Origin: an uncultured Solirubrobacteraceae bacterium | GTDB taxonomy: Bacteria; Actinomycetota; Thermoleophilia; Solirubrobacterales; Solirubrobacteraceae | Direction of reading: 5' to 3' | Assembly: GCA_955652345.1 (NCBI GenBank) | Contig: CATPBV010000060.1 | Coordinates: forward strand, 1-12,219 | DNA: 12,219 nucleotides | In this document: positions 5,848 through 12,219 of the stretch, piece after piece | Numbering within the stretch: position 1 is the stretch's first letter | How the letters are laid out: every line of letters begins with the position of its first letter | Translations under genes and position numbers: made by a program | Notes under the pieces: model-generated | The model's input: the letters and a program-made list of their open reading frames with translations, nothing else | Databases searched by the model: none | Told to the model about the DNA's origin: nothing

Positions 5848-7179
5848 TTAGCGGGACTGGCGCATCAACGCCCCCAGATCGGGCATCCGGCCCTGCGCCA
5901 CCTGGCGCATCACCTTGCGCATCTGCTCGAACTGCTTGATCAGCTGCTTGACGGCTTGCACGTTGGTGCCCGATCCGCGCGCGATCCGCAGCCTCCGGGA
6001 GCCTTTGATCAGCTCGGGATGGCGGCGTTCCTCGGGGGTCATCGACAGGATGATCGCCTGGACCCGGTCGAACTCCCGCTCGTCCACCTTGGCACCGCGA
6101 AGCTCGTTGCCGAGGCCCGGGATCATGCCGAGCAGCGACTGCAGCGGTCCCAGGCGGCGGACCTGGCGCAGCTGCTCGAGGAAGTCATCGAGTCCGAACT
6201 GCTGCTTGCGTAGCTTGCGCTCGAGCTCCGCCGCCTGATCCTCGTCGTACGCGTCCTGCGCCTTCTCGATCAGCGTCATCACGTCGCCCATCCCCAGGAT
6301 CCGCTGTGCCATGCGGTCGGGGTGGAAGCGCTCGAACTGGTCGAGCTTCTCGCCGGTCGAGGCGAACAGGATCGGCTTGCCGGTGATCGCCTTGACCGAC
6401 AGCGCGGCGCCGCCGCGCGCGTCGCCGTCGAGCTTCGTCAGCACGACGCCGTCGAACTGGACCACCTCGGCGAACTCCTCGGCGACGGCAACCGCATCCT
6501 GACCGGTCATCGCGTCGACCACGAGCAGGATGTCGTGAGGAGAGGTCACCTTCTTGATGTTCGCGAGCTCGGCCATCAGCTCCTGATCGATGTGAAGGCG
6601 CCCGCTCGTGTCGATGATCAGCACGTCCTTGCCCTCGGCGGTCGCCCGATCCCGCGCCCACGCCGCGATCTTCACCGGATCTTCGCCGGTTCCCTGCTCG
6701 TACACGTCCGCACCGGCCTGGGCGCCTACCTTGACGAGCTGCTCGACAGCCGCCGGGCGGTAGACGTCGCACGCCGCAAGCGCCACCGACGAGCCGTGCT
6801 GCTCGCGGAGGTAGCGCGCAAGCTTGGCGGCCGCGGTCGTCTTGCCGGACCCCTGTAGCCCCGCCATCACGACGACGGTCGGCGGTCGCGGAGAGAACGC
6901 AAGCTCCCTTCCCGAGCCTCCCATCAGCTCGGTCAGCTCGTCGGCGACGATCTTGACGACCTGCTGGCCCGGGTTCAGCTGGCCGATCACGTCCGCGCCG
7001 AGCGCCCGCGTCTTGACCGCCTCGGTGAAGCTCTTGACGACCTTGAAGTTGACGTCGGCCTCGAGCAGCGCCAAGCGGACCTCGCGCATCGCGGCGGTGA
7101 CGTCCTGTTCGGTCAGCGTGCCGCGCCCGCGCACGTCGGCGAGCGTCGCCTGGAGCTTGTCTGCAAGTGAGTCGAACAC
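5848..7179 (-). CDS. ffh: Signal recognition particle GTPase Ffh (SRP54)
   Basis: Ffh binds 4.5S RNA and signal sequences of nascent chains and docks with FtsY at the membrane. The 443-residue protein has the N domain (1-95) with ALLEADVNFKVVK; then the G domain: P-loop GLQGSGKTT at 107-115, DVYRPAA at 138-144, DTSGRLH at 190-196 and TKLDGDARGG at 248-257; then the M domain (about 327-443) with the RNA-binding SRRLRIARGSG at 394-404. All GTPase motifs are intact. The start is a GTG at 7179, chosen because the family N-terminus begins MFDSL. A 44-bp gap separates it from ftsY; it contains a 9-codon frame right after the ftsY stop (MAWVTVGLR) that is probably chance. No gene for the SRP RNA is seen in the window. 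Confidence 0.98.
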   Translation of the reverse strand: MFDSLADKLQATLADVRGRGTLTEQDVTAAMREVRLALLEADVNFKVVKSFTEAVKTRALGADVIGQLNPGQQVVKIVADELTELMGGSGRELAFSPRPPTVVVMAGLQGSGKTTAAAKLARYLREQHGSSVALAACDVYRPAAVEQLVKVGAQAGADVYEQGTGEDPVKIAAWARDRATAEGKDVLIIDTSGRLHIDQELMAELANIKKVTSPHDILLVVDAMTGQDAVAVAEEFAEVVQFDGVVLTKLDGDARGGAALSVKAITGKPILFASTGEKLDQFERFHPDRMAQRILGMGDVMTLIEKAQDAYDEDQAAELERKLRKQQFGLDDFLEQLRQVRRLGPLQSLLGMIPGLGNELRGAKVDEREFDRVQAIILSMTPEERRHPELIKGSRRLRIARGSGTNVQAVKQLIKQFEQMRKVMRQVAQGRMPDLGALMRQSR

Positions 7180-7223
7180 CTCGAAAGTCCAGGCTACCTA
7201 AGACCGACCGTCACCCAAGCCAT

Positions 7224-8225
7224 CTAGGAGGCCACAAGCGCGCGCGCGAACTCCGCCGGGTCGAACGGGCGGAGGTCCTCGAGCTGCTCGCCGACGCCGA
7301 TCAGCTTCACCGGGATGCCCAGCTCCTGGGCGATGGCCAGGGCGATCCCCCCTTTGGCGGTGCCGTCGAGCTTCGTGAGGACAAGCCCGGTCACCTTCAC
7401 CGCCTCGGAGAACAGACGGGCCTGCTGGAGGCCGTTCTGTCCGGTCGTCGCGTCGACGGTCAGGAGCGTCTCGTGGGGCGCTTCCGGGAGCTGCTTGGTG
7501 ATCGCCCGTCTCACCTTCTCGAGCTCCGCCATCAGTTCGTCCTGGGTGTGCAGGCGCCCGGCCGTATCGATGATCGCGACATCCGTTCCCTCGCGTCTGG
7601 CCACGGCAATCGCCTCGTATGCGACCGAGCCCGGATCGGCGCCCGGCGGCCCCTTGACCAGGCGCGCACCCGCCCGCTGGGCCCACAGCTCGAGCTGCTC
7701 TACTGCGGCTGCGCGGAAGGTGTCGCCCGCGCCCAGGACCACCGACAGCCCCAGCTCCGTGGTGAGGTGCCAGGCGAGCTTCCCGGCGGTAGTCGTCTTG
7801 CCGGTTCCGTTGACCCCGGCGAGCAGGATCACCGTCGGCCTGGCGGTCACGTCGATCCGGTCATCCCCGGTGCGAGCGATGTCGGCGAGAAGCTCCGTCA
7901 GGCGGCTCGTCAGCGCCTCCCCGCCGGTCAGCTTTCCCGCGGTCGCCTCCTGCTCGAGCTCAGCCACGACCCGCGCAGTCGTACGCGCGCCGACGTCCGC
8001 GTAGATGAGCGCCTCCTCCAGCCGCTCCCAGGTCTGCTCGCTCAGATCCTCGAACAGCGTCGCCTGGATCTCCGAGCGGAGCGCCTGACGAGTGCGGCGC
8101 AGATTCTCGCGCAGCCGGCGGAAGGGGCCCATGCGCTTCTCCTCCGTGCCCGTCGGCTCGTCTGAGCCGGACACCCCTGCGGGTGCCCCATCGACAACGA
8201 ACACGTCCCGCCACTCTCGCGCCAT
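7224..8225 (-). CDS. ftsY: Signal recognition particle receptor FtsY
   Basis: FtsY is the membrane-associated GTPase that receives SRP-ribosome complexes. From the ATG at 8225 it has 333 residues: a 31-residue weakly acidic leader, the N domain (about 36-125, with ALIYADVGA at 72-80), and the G domain with GVNGTGKTTTAGKLA at 137-151, DTFRAAA at 168-174, DTAGRLH at 220-226 and TKLDGTAKGG at 284-293. A second ATG at 8132 (residue 32) is preceded by the best Shine-Dalgarno in the window (GGAGGA, 7 bp away) and would give a 302-residue NG-only form. The longer start is listed because its leader reads like protein and lies 29 bp from smc. The short start could be the real or an additional one. A longer frame into smc (to 8483) is rejected. 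Confidence 0.96.
   Translation of the reverse strand: MAREWRDVFVVDGAPAGVSGSDEPTGTEEKRMGPFRRLRENLRRTRQALRSEIQATLFEDLSEQTWERLEEALIYADVGARTTARVVAELEQEATAGKLTGGEALTSRLTELLADIARTGDDRIDVTARPTVILLAGVNGTGKTTTAGKLAWHLTTELGLSVVLGAGDTFRAAAVEQLELWAQRAGARLVKGPPGADPGSVAYEAIAVARREGTDVAIIDTAGRLHTQDELMAELEKVRRAITKQLPEAPHETLLTVDATTGQNGLQQARLFSEAVKVTGLVLTKLDGTAKGGIALAIAQELGIPVKLIGVGEQLEDLRPFDPAEFARALVAS
8140..8145 (-). promoter_or_regulatory. Strong Shine-Dalgarno for the internal ftsY ATG at 8132
   Basis: GGAGGA on the minus strand is followed by GAAGCGC and then ATG, an ideal 7-bp spacing. Almost no other gene in the window has a recognisable Shine-Dalgarno sequence, so this one stands out. It also encodes part of the TEEKR residues of the longer reading frame, so coincidence is possible. 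Confidence 0.5.
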
Positions 8226-8237
8226 CGTCGCGCGACG
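8226..8237. repeat. 12-bp palindrome touching the ftsY ATG
   Basis: CGTCGCGCGACG is a perfect palindrome whose last base is directly before the ATG at 8225. In mRNA it could form a short hairpin that hides the long-form start. No Shine-Dalgarno is present there. The length is small enough to be chance in GC-rich DNA. Confidence 0.3.
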
Positions 8238-8254
8238 GTAGCAACGACCAGGTG

Positions 8255-11200
8255 CTACGCGGCGGCCTGCTCCTGGGGCAGCCGGCGGGAGATCACCTTC
8301 GAGATCCCGTCGCCGCCCATCGACACGCCGTACAGCGAATCGGCTGCCTCCATCGTGCGCTTCTGGTGGGTGACGACGATGAACTGCGCCTGCCTGGAAT
8401 AGACGCGCAGCAGCGCCAGGAAGCGGTCGATGTTGACGTCGTCGAGCGCCGCTTCGACCTCGTCGAGGATGTAGAAGGGGCATGGCCGAGCGAGAAACAC
8501 GGCAAACAGGAATGCAAGCGCGGTCATCGCCTTCTCCCCGCCCGAGAGCAGCGAGAGACGCTTCATCTCCTTGCCGGCGGGAGTGATCTCGATCTCGACC
8601 CCAAGCAGGTCCTCCTCGGGCTCCGCGACCTCTTCGAGCTCCTCGGCAGGCGGCTCCGCGGAGCCGTCAACCGAGGCGCCGCCCAGCACTCGGGGCGGTG
8701 ACTCTCGTTCGGCTGCAACGAGCCGCAGGCGTCCGCGTCCGCCGGGAAACATCTGCGCCGCGACCTGCTCGAAGTTGCGCGCCGCCGCCTCGAACGTTCG
8801 CTCGAAGCGCTCGCGGATCTGACGATCGGTGTCGGCGATCAGCTTCTCGAGCTCGCGCAGCGCGCTATCCAGGTCGCCGCGCTGGTGCTCGAGCTCCTCC
8901 ACGTGCTGCACCGCCTCGGCGTACTCCTGCTGGGCGAGCGGATTGACCGGCCCGAGCTGCTCCCGCCGACGGGCGAGCCGCGCCAGCCGCCCGACCAGTG
9001 CCTCGCGCCGCTCGGCGTCGAGCGCTTCGGTCGCGGGCGCCGGGTCGAGCTCCAGGCCCGAGGCGAGCTGCTCGAGCTGCTGCTCGAGCTCGCGCGCCTT
9101 GTCCCGGATGCGCTGAAGGCGCAGCTCATGCTCGGTCAGCGCCTCGTTCTCGCGCGCCAGCTGGCCGTGCAGAGTGGCCTCCTGCTGGGCGCAGCTACGA
9201 AGCTCGGCGGCCAGGTCCTCGCCGGCTCGCCGGTCGGCCGCGAGCGACTCCTCAAACCGTGTCAGCTGGATGTCGATCGACTCTCGAGCGGCGACGAGCG
9301 CGTCGATCAGGGCCTCGATCGCCGGGCCTATCCGCTCGTCCTGCGCGATCGCCGTCCGCAGCCGCTCCAGCTGTTCCGCTCGGTACAACCGTTCGCGCTC
9401 CGAACGCTCGATCCGCTCGCGCGCCGCGTCGAGCTCGGCGGTCAGCTGGGAGCGCCGCATACCGGTGGCGCCTTCGTCGTGAGCCGCTCGCCGGCGATCG
9501 ATCTGCGCGTCCAGCCGCTCCTGCTCCTCCCCAGCCTCGTCGCGCTCCCGGACGGCCGAACGGTGCGCCTCGATCGCGCGATCTCGGTCGGCGTCAGCGT
9601 CTGTACTCGCGCCTGCCGCCTGCTCCAGCGCCGCGGCAGCGGCGAGCTCCGCGTTCGCGGCGGATTCATATTCCCGGACCAGCTGCTCCCGGCGGTTGCG
9701 CTGCGCGAGCACGCGATCCTCCCCGCCCTCGGGCGCTTGGCGCAACTCGCGTACCGGCGCCGCCCACAGGCGACCGCCGCGCGTCACCGCAGTGCCCGAG
9801 AAGTCGGCCGGCAGCGATTGCAGCGAATCGACGAGCCAGGTGTCTGCGAGAAGCAGTCGGGCGAGCGACGTAGCCTGACCGGAGCCGCGGATGCAATCAG
9901 CAAGTCGCTGCGCTTCGGGCGCCGGGCCGTGTCCCGCGGACGGAGTCTCGGCGCTGGGCGCCGGTGCGGCGACAAGCGCGCGGCCGCCCTCGGCCCCGGT
10001 TCGATCGAGGAGCTCGGAGGCGGCGGCGCGGTCAGTCACGACGCTGGCACGAAGGCGGCCGTCGAGAGCCACGGCAACCGCGAGCTCGCATCCGGCCTCC
10101 ACTTCGAGCTCGTCGGCGAGCACCGCTGCTCCTTCCGCGCCTCGCTGACTGCGCAGATACTGATTGACCACTGCCAGCTCTCCGCCGATCTGGGCGGCGT
10201 CGCGGCGGGCGGCTTCCACCTTCCGCTCGGCCTCCCGAAGCTCCCCCCGCGCGTATTCGGCACGCTCTTCCGCTGCTGTCCGGGCGAGCTGCGCCTCGTG
10301 GACCGCCGCCGCCCGGCTCGAGTGCTCCTGCGCTGCGAGCTCGAGCTGCCGCTGCATCTCAGCGAGCTGTTGGTCGAGCTCGGCCTCGCGCTCTGCCTCG
10401 AGCGCTGCGAGCGACGCCTCGAGGGTGGCGATCCGCTCTCGTCCGCGTTCGTCGTCCGTGTCTCCGGCGGGCTGGTTAAGCGACTCGAGTAGCCCTTGGG
10501 CCCGCTCGAGCCGCGTCGCGACCGTCCGCGCCGCGCCGCGCAGCGTCTCGACGCGATCGGCGATCCGATCGGCCGCCGAGCGAGTGGCGAAGCAGCGTCG
10601 CGACAGCTCCTCGCGCTGGGCGCTGCGGGACGACAGCGCGTCCTCGGCCGCTCCGCGGCGCTCGGCGATCGCCTCGACCTCGGCCTCCACGTCGGCGCGT
10701 CGGCCGCGAGCCTCCGCGGCCTGCGCCTCAGCCTGGGCAACCGCCTGGAGCTCAGCGCGCAGGTCGTTGCGCGTCAGCTCCCACTGCGTTTCGAGCACCT
10801 GGCGCTCCAGTCGTGCGTGCAGCTCCGCCGCCTCGGCCTGGCGCTTGAGCGGTCGGAGGCGCGAGCGCGCCTCGCGCTCGACATCGAGCGCGCGATCCAG
10901 GTTGTGCTGGGTCCGCTCGAGCTTGAGCTGGGCGCGTCGGCGGCGCTTACGGTGCTTGCCCAGCCCGGCGGCTTCCTCGATCAGGAGCCTGCGATCACGC
11001 GGCTTCGAGGTCACCAGCGATTCGACGCGTCCCTGAGAGATGACCGAGTGCATCTCTCTGCCGAGGCCTGTGTCCGACAGCACCTCGAGCACGTCGATCA
11101 GCCGGCAGCGCGCGCCCGCCAGGCGGTATTCGCCTTCGCCACCGCGGTCGAGCCGCCTGACTATCGAGACCTCTGCCGTGGGTAGGCCAAGCACTCCGTC

Positions 11201-11461
11201 GGAGTCGTCGAGCACCAGCTCGACCTCCGCGCTGTCAGCGGCCTGGCGCCCGGGAGCGCCTGCGAAGATCACATCCTGCATCGACTGGCCGCGGACCGCG
11301 ACAGGCGACTGCTCCCCGAGGGCCCAGAGCACGGCGTCCGTGACGTTCGACTTGCCCGAGCCGTTGGGTCCAACGACCACGCTCACGCCTTCGGTGAACT
11401 CGAGGCGGGTCCGATCGGGGAAGGACTTGAAGCCCCTGAGCGTGATCGTCTTCAGGTACAC
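8255..11461 (-). CDS. smc: Chromosome segregation/condensation ATPase SMC
   Basis: SMC forms a ring with ScpA/ScpB that loads at origins and aligns chromosome arms. The protein has 1068 residues, about 118 fewer than B. subtilis SMC (1186). N-terminal head: FKSFPDRT and Walker A GPNGSGKSN at 31-39, with SQGRVESLV at 142-150. The first coiled coil is about 172-440, the hinge about 444-575 (ending with AVTRGGRLWAAP at 558-569), the second coil about 580-835. The C-terminal head begins at LGPVNPLA (836), with signature LLSGGEKAM at 971-979 and Walker B FYILDEVEAALDD (D1000, E1001). An acidic, Pro-rich insertion of about 30 residues lies at 916-953. Both arms look shorter than in B. subtilis. The GTG start at 11461 lies 7 bp after rnc, suggesting one transcript. 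Confidence 0.97.
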   Translation of the reverse strand: MYLKTITLRGFKSFPDRTRLEFTEGVSVVVGPNGSGKSNVTDAVLWALGEQSPVAVRGQSMQDVIFAGAPGRQAADSAEVELVLDDSDGVLGLPTAEVSIVRRLDRGGEGEYRLAGARCRLIDVLEVLSDTGLGREMHSVISQGRVESLVTSKPRDRRLLIEEAAGLGKHRKRRRRAQLKLERTQHNLDRALDVEREARSRLRPLKRQAEAAELHARLERQVLETQWELTRNDLRAELQAVAQAEAQAAEARGRRADVEAEVEAIAERRGAAEDALSSRSAQREELSRRCFATRSAADRIADRVETLRGAARTVATRLERAQGLLESLNQPAGDTDDERGRERIATLEASLAALEAEREAELDQQLAEMQRQLELAAQEHSSRAAAVHEAQLARTAAEERAEYARGELREAERKVEAARRDAAQIGGELAVVNQYLRSQRGAEGAAVLADELEVEAGCELAVAVALDGRLRASVVTDRAAASELLDRTGAEGGRALVAAPAPSAETPSAGHGPAPEAQRLADCIRGSGQATSLARLLLADTWLVDSLQSLPADFSGTAVTRGGRLWAAPVRELRQAPEGGEDRVLAQRNRREQLVREYESAANAELAAAAALEQAAGASTDADADRDRAIEAHRSAVRERDEAGEEQERLDAQIDRRRAAHDEGATGMRRSQLTAELDAARERIERSERERLYRAEQLERLRTAIAQDERIGPAIEALIDALVAARESIDIQLTRFEESLAADRRAGEDLAAELRSCAQQEATLHGQLARENEALTEHELRLQRIRDKARELEQQLEQLASGLELDPAPATEALDAERREALVGRLARLARRREQLGPVNPLAQQEYAEAVQHVEELEHQRGDLDSALRELEKLIADTDRQIRERFERTFEAAARNFEQVAAQMFPGGRGRLRLVAAERESPPRVLGGASVDGSAEPPAEELEEVAEPEEDLLGVEIEITPAGKEMKRLSLLSGGEKAMTALAFLFAVFLARPCPFYILDEVEAALDDVNIDRFLALLRVYSRQAQFIVVTHQKRTMEAADSLYGVSMGGDGISKVISRRLPQEQAAA

Positions 11462-11468
11462 GCGGCGC

Positions 11469-12170
11469 TCACCCGAGAGCCTCGAGCGCGGCGTGTGCCG
11501 CTTCCTGCTCGGCGTCCTTCTTGCTCCGGCCGCTGCCCCGGCTGACCTCTACCCCGTCGATCGTGGCGCTGACCGAGAACACCCGGTCGTGTGGCGGACC
11601 CTGCTCGTCGACCACGTCGTAGCTGACCAGCGCACCGCGCCGCGCGAGCCGCTCCTGGAGCGCTGACTTGAAGTCGACGGGGTTCTCGAGGGCCTCGGCG
11701 ATTTCCGGCGCGAACGCCTCGACAACCGCGTCGGCTGTCCGCTCGTACCCGAACGCCAGGTAGCCGGCGCCGATGACCGCCTCGATCACCGATGCCAGGA
11801 CGCGCTCGGTGCCGACGAAGCTCGCCGCCGCCCCCGCCGGTGCGGCATCGACGAGCCTTTGCGCGACTCCGAGGCGCTCGGCCACGGCTCTGCACGAGCG
11901 TCCGGAGACGGCCTGCGCGCGGATCTTGGTGAGCCTTCCGGCCCCGAAGCGCTCGGCCTCGAGCCGGGGATACAAGTGCGCCGTGACCGCCAGCGCCAGC
12001 ACGCTGTCGCCCAGGAAGGCGAGCCGCTCGTAGGACTCAGAGCGCCGGGACGTCCACGACGAATGGGTGAACACCGGCACGAGCAGCTCGTCCGGCAGCT
12101 CGTCGAGGAGCCGGCGTAGACCGGCGCCGGAGACGCCGCTCGGCTCGGGTGAGCGCTCCTCGATCGCCAC
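11469..12170 (-). CDS. rnc: Ribonuclease III with substitutions in the metal-binding site
   Basis: RNase III cleaves double-stranded RNA, including rRNA precursors. The 233-residue protein has the RNase III domain (about 20-160) and a dsRNA-binding domain (163-233, with GSGRSKKDAEQEAAHAAL). The signature reads YERLAFLGDSVL at 47-58. Compared with E. coli: Glu38, Asp45 and Glu117 are kept (E48, D55, E130), but Glu41 is Ala51, Glu65 aligns with Ala77, and Asp114 is Ser127 (VLASVIEAVIGA). Two of four usual metal ligands are therefore missing. These codons (GCC, TCG) are not single-base errors away from all acidic codons in the Ser case. The GTG start at 12170 directly follows an in-frame TGA of the upstream gene. 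The family is clear; catalytic activity is uncertain. Confidence 0.95.
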   Translation of the reverse strand: MAIEERSPEPSGVSGAGLRRLLDELPDELLVPVFTHSSWTSRRSESYERLAFLGDSVLALAVTAHLYPRLEAERFGAGRLTKIRAQAVSGRSCRAVAERLGVAQRLVDAAPAGAAASFVGTERVLASVIEAVIGAGYLAFGYERTADAVVEAFAPEIAEALENPVDFKSALQERLARRGALVSYDVVDEQGPPHDRVFSVSATIDGVEVSRGSGRSKKDAEQEAAHAALEALG

Positions 12171-12219
12171 TCAGATTCGGGGCCCGGGCTCGCCGTCGTC
12201 GAGCGGAGCGCCTGCGGCC
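12171..12219 (-). CDS. C-terminal end of an unidentified upstream gene, truncated by the window edge
   Basis: Only the last 15 codons are visible, ending PLDDGEPGPRI and then TGA at 12173-12171. They are open to the right edge, in the same frame as rnc, with no bases between this stop and the rnc GTG. The direct adjacency and operon layout suggest a real gene upstream. In other bacteria acpP or fatty acid and ribosomal protein genes often precede rnc, but the visible residues do not allow a choice. Confidence 0.4.
   Translation of the reverse strand, partial: AAGAPLDDGEPGPRI

Noticed and set aside
7180..7223. A 9-codon leader peptide frame (MAWVTVGLR) between ftsY and ffh
   Set aside because: It has no ribosome binding site, no terminator/antiterminator pair around it, and is short enough to be chance.
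8226..8483. An upstream extension of ftsY into the end of smc
   Set aside because: It overlaps the conserved SMC C-terminal head in another frame and has no FtsY-like residues.
8885..10492. A 535-codon plus-strand open frame across smc
   Set aside because: It lies wholly antisense to a well-supported gene; in GC-rich DNA the opposite strand of coiled-coil genes is often open. It shows no recognisable family.
1..12219. Search for a defence system, toxin-antitoxin pair, mobile element, CRISPR array or riboswitch
   Set aside because: Every stretch is covered by conserved housekeeping genes with short gaps; no supporting gene, repeat array or structured leader was seen.

Overview
The window is a high-GC chromosomal block of bacterial housekeeping genes. 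The order rnc-smc-ftsY-ffh-rpsP-khpA-rimM-trmD-rplS-lepB-lepB-rnhB-yraN-comM is the one known from Actinobacteria, with its first part shared with Firmicutes. The GC-rich codons, Arg/Ala-rich proteins, frequent GTG starts and nearly absent Shine-Dalgarno sequences suggest an actinobacterium, perhaps a deep-branching one such as Thermoleophilia. That placement is inference. No mobile element, CRISPR array, phage gene, tRNA, rRNA or defence island was seen.

Layout: every gene except yraN is on the minus strand, so transcription runs from the right edge to the left. From right to left: the last 15 codons of an unidentified gene; rnc (RNase III); smc (chromosome condensation); ftsY and ffh (the two SRP GTPases); rpsP (S16); khpA (KH RNA-binding protein); rimM (30S maturation); trmD (tRNA m1G37 methyltransferase); rplS (L19 with an unusual acidic tail); two tandem type I signal peptidases; rnhB (RNase HII). 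Gaps are 0-70 bp, with several stop/start overlaps, so most of this looks like one long translation, secretion and RNA-processing operon. yraN is then inverted (plus strand), and comM, which runs off the left edge, is transcribed divergently from it.

How the genes fit together: rpsP, rimM, trmD, rplS, khpA and rnc serve ribosome and RNA maturation. ffh and ftsY target nascent proteins to the membrane and the LepB enzymes trim their signal peptides. smc and rnhB serve the chromosome. ComM (branch-migration ATPase) and YraN (nuclease-fold protein) form a separate DNA-processing pair linked by context to natural transformation or recombination.

The most unusual signal is in the 139-bp yraN-comM intergenic region. 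It carries two divergent copies of one promoter-like module. Both copies have the same CCCACGTGT box, the same 11-bp spacer length, the same GCGTAGCGTC box and the same 6-bp distance to a start codon. This fixes both gene starts, suggests leaderless mRNAs, and implies co-regulation by a common factor. Secondary points are an RNase III lacking two of the usual metal-binding acidic residues, the L19 tail, a short-armed SMC with an acidic insertion in its C-terminal head, and paired LepB enzymes with a shared four-cysteine pattern. There are no gene-free stretches longer than 300 bp.
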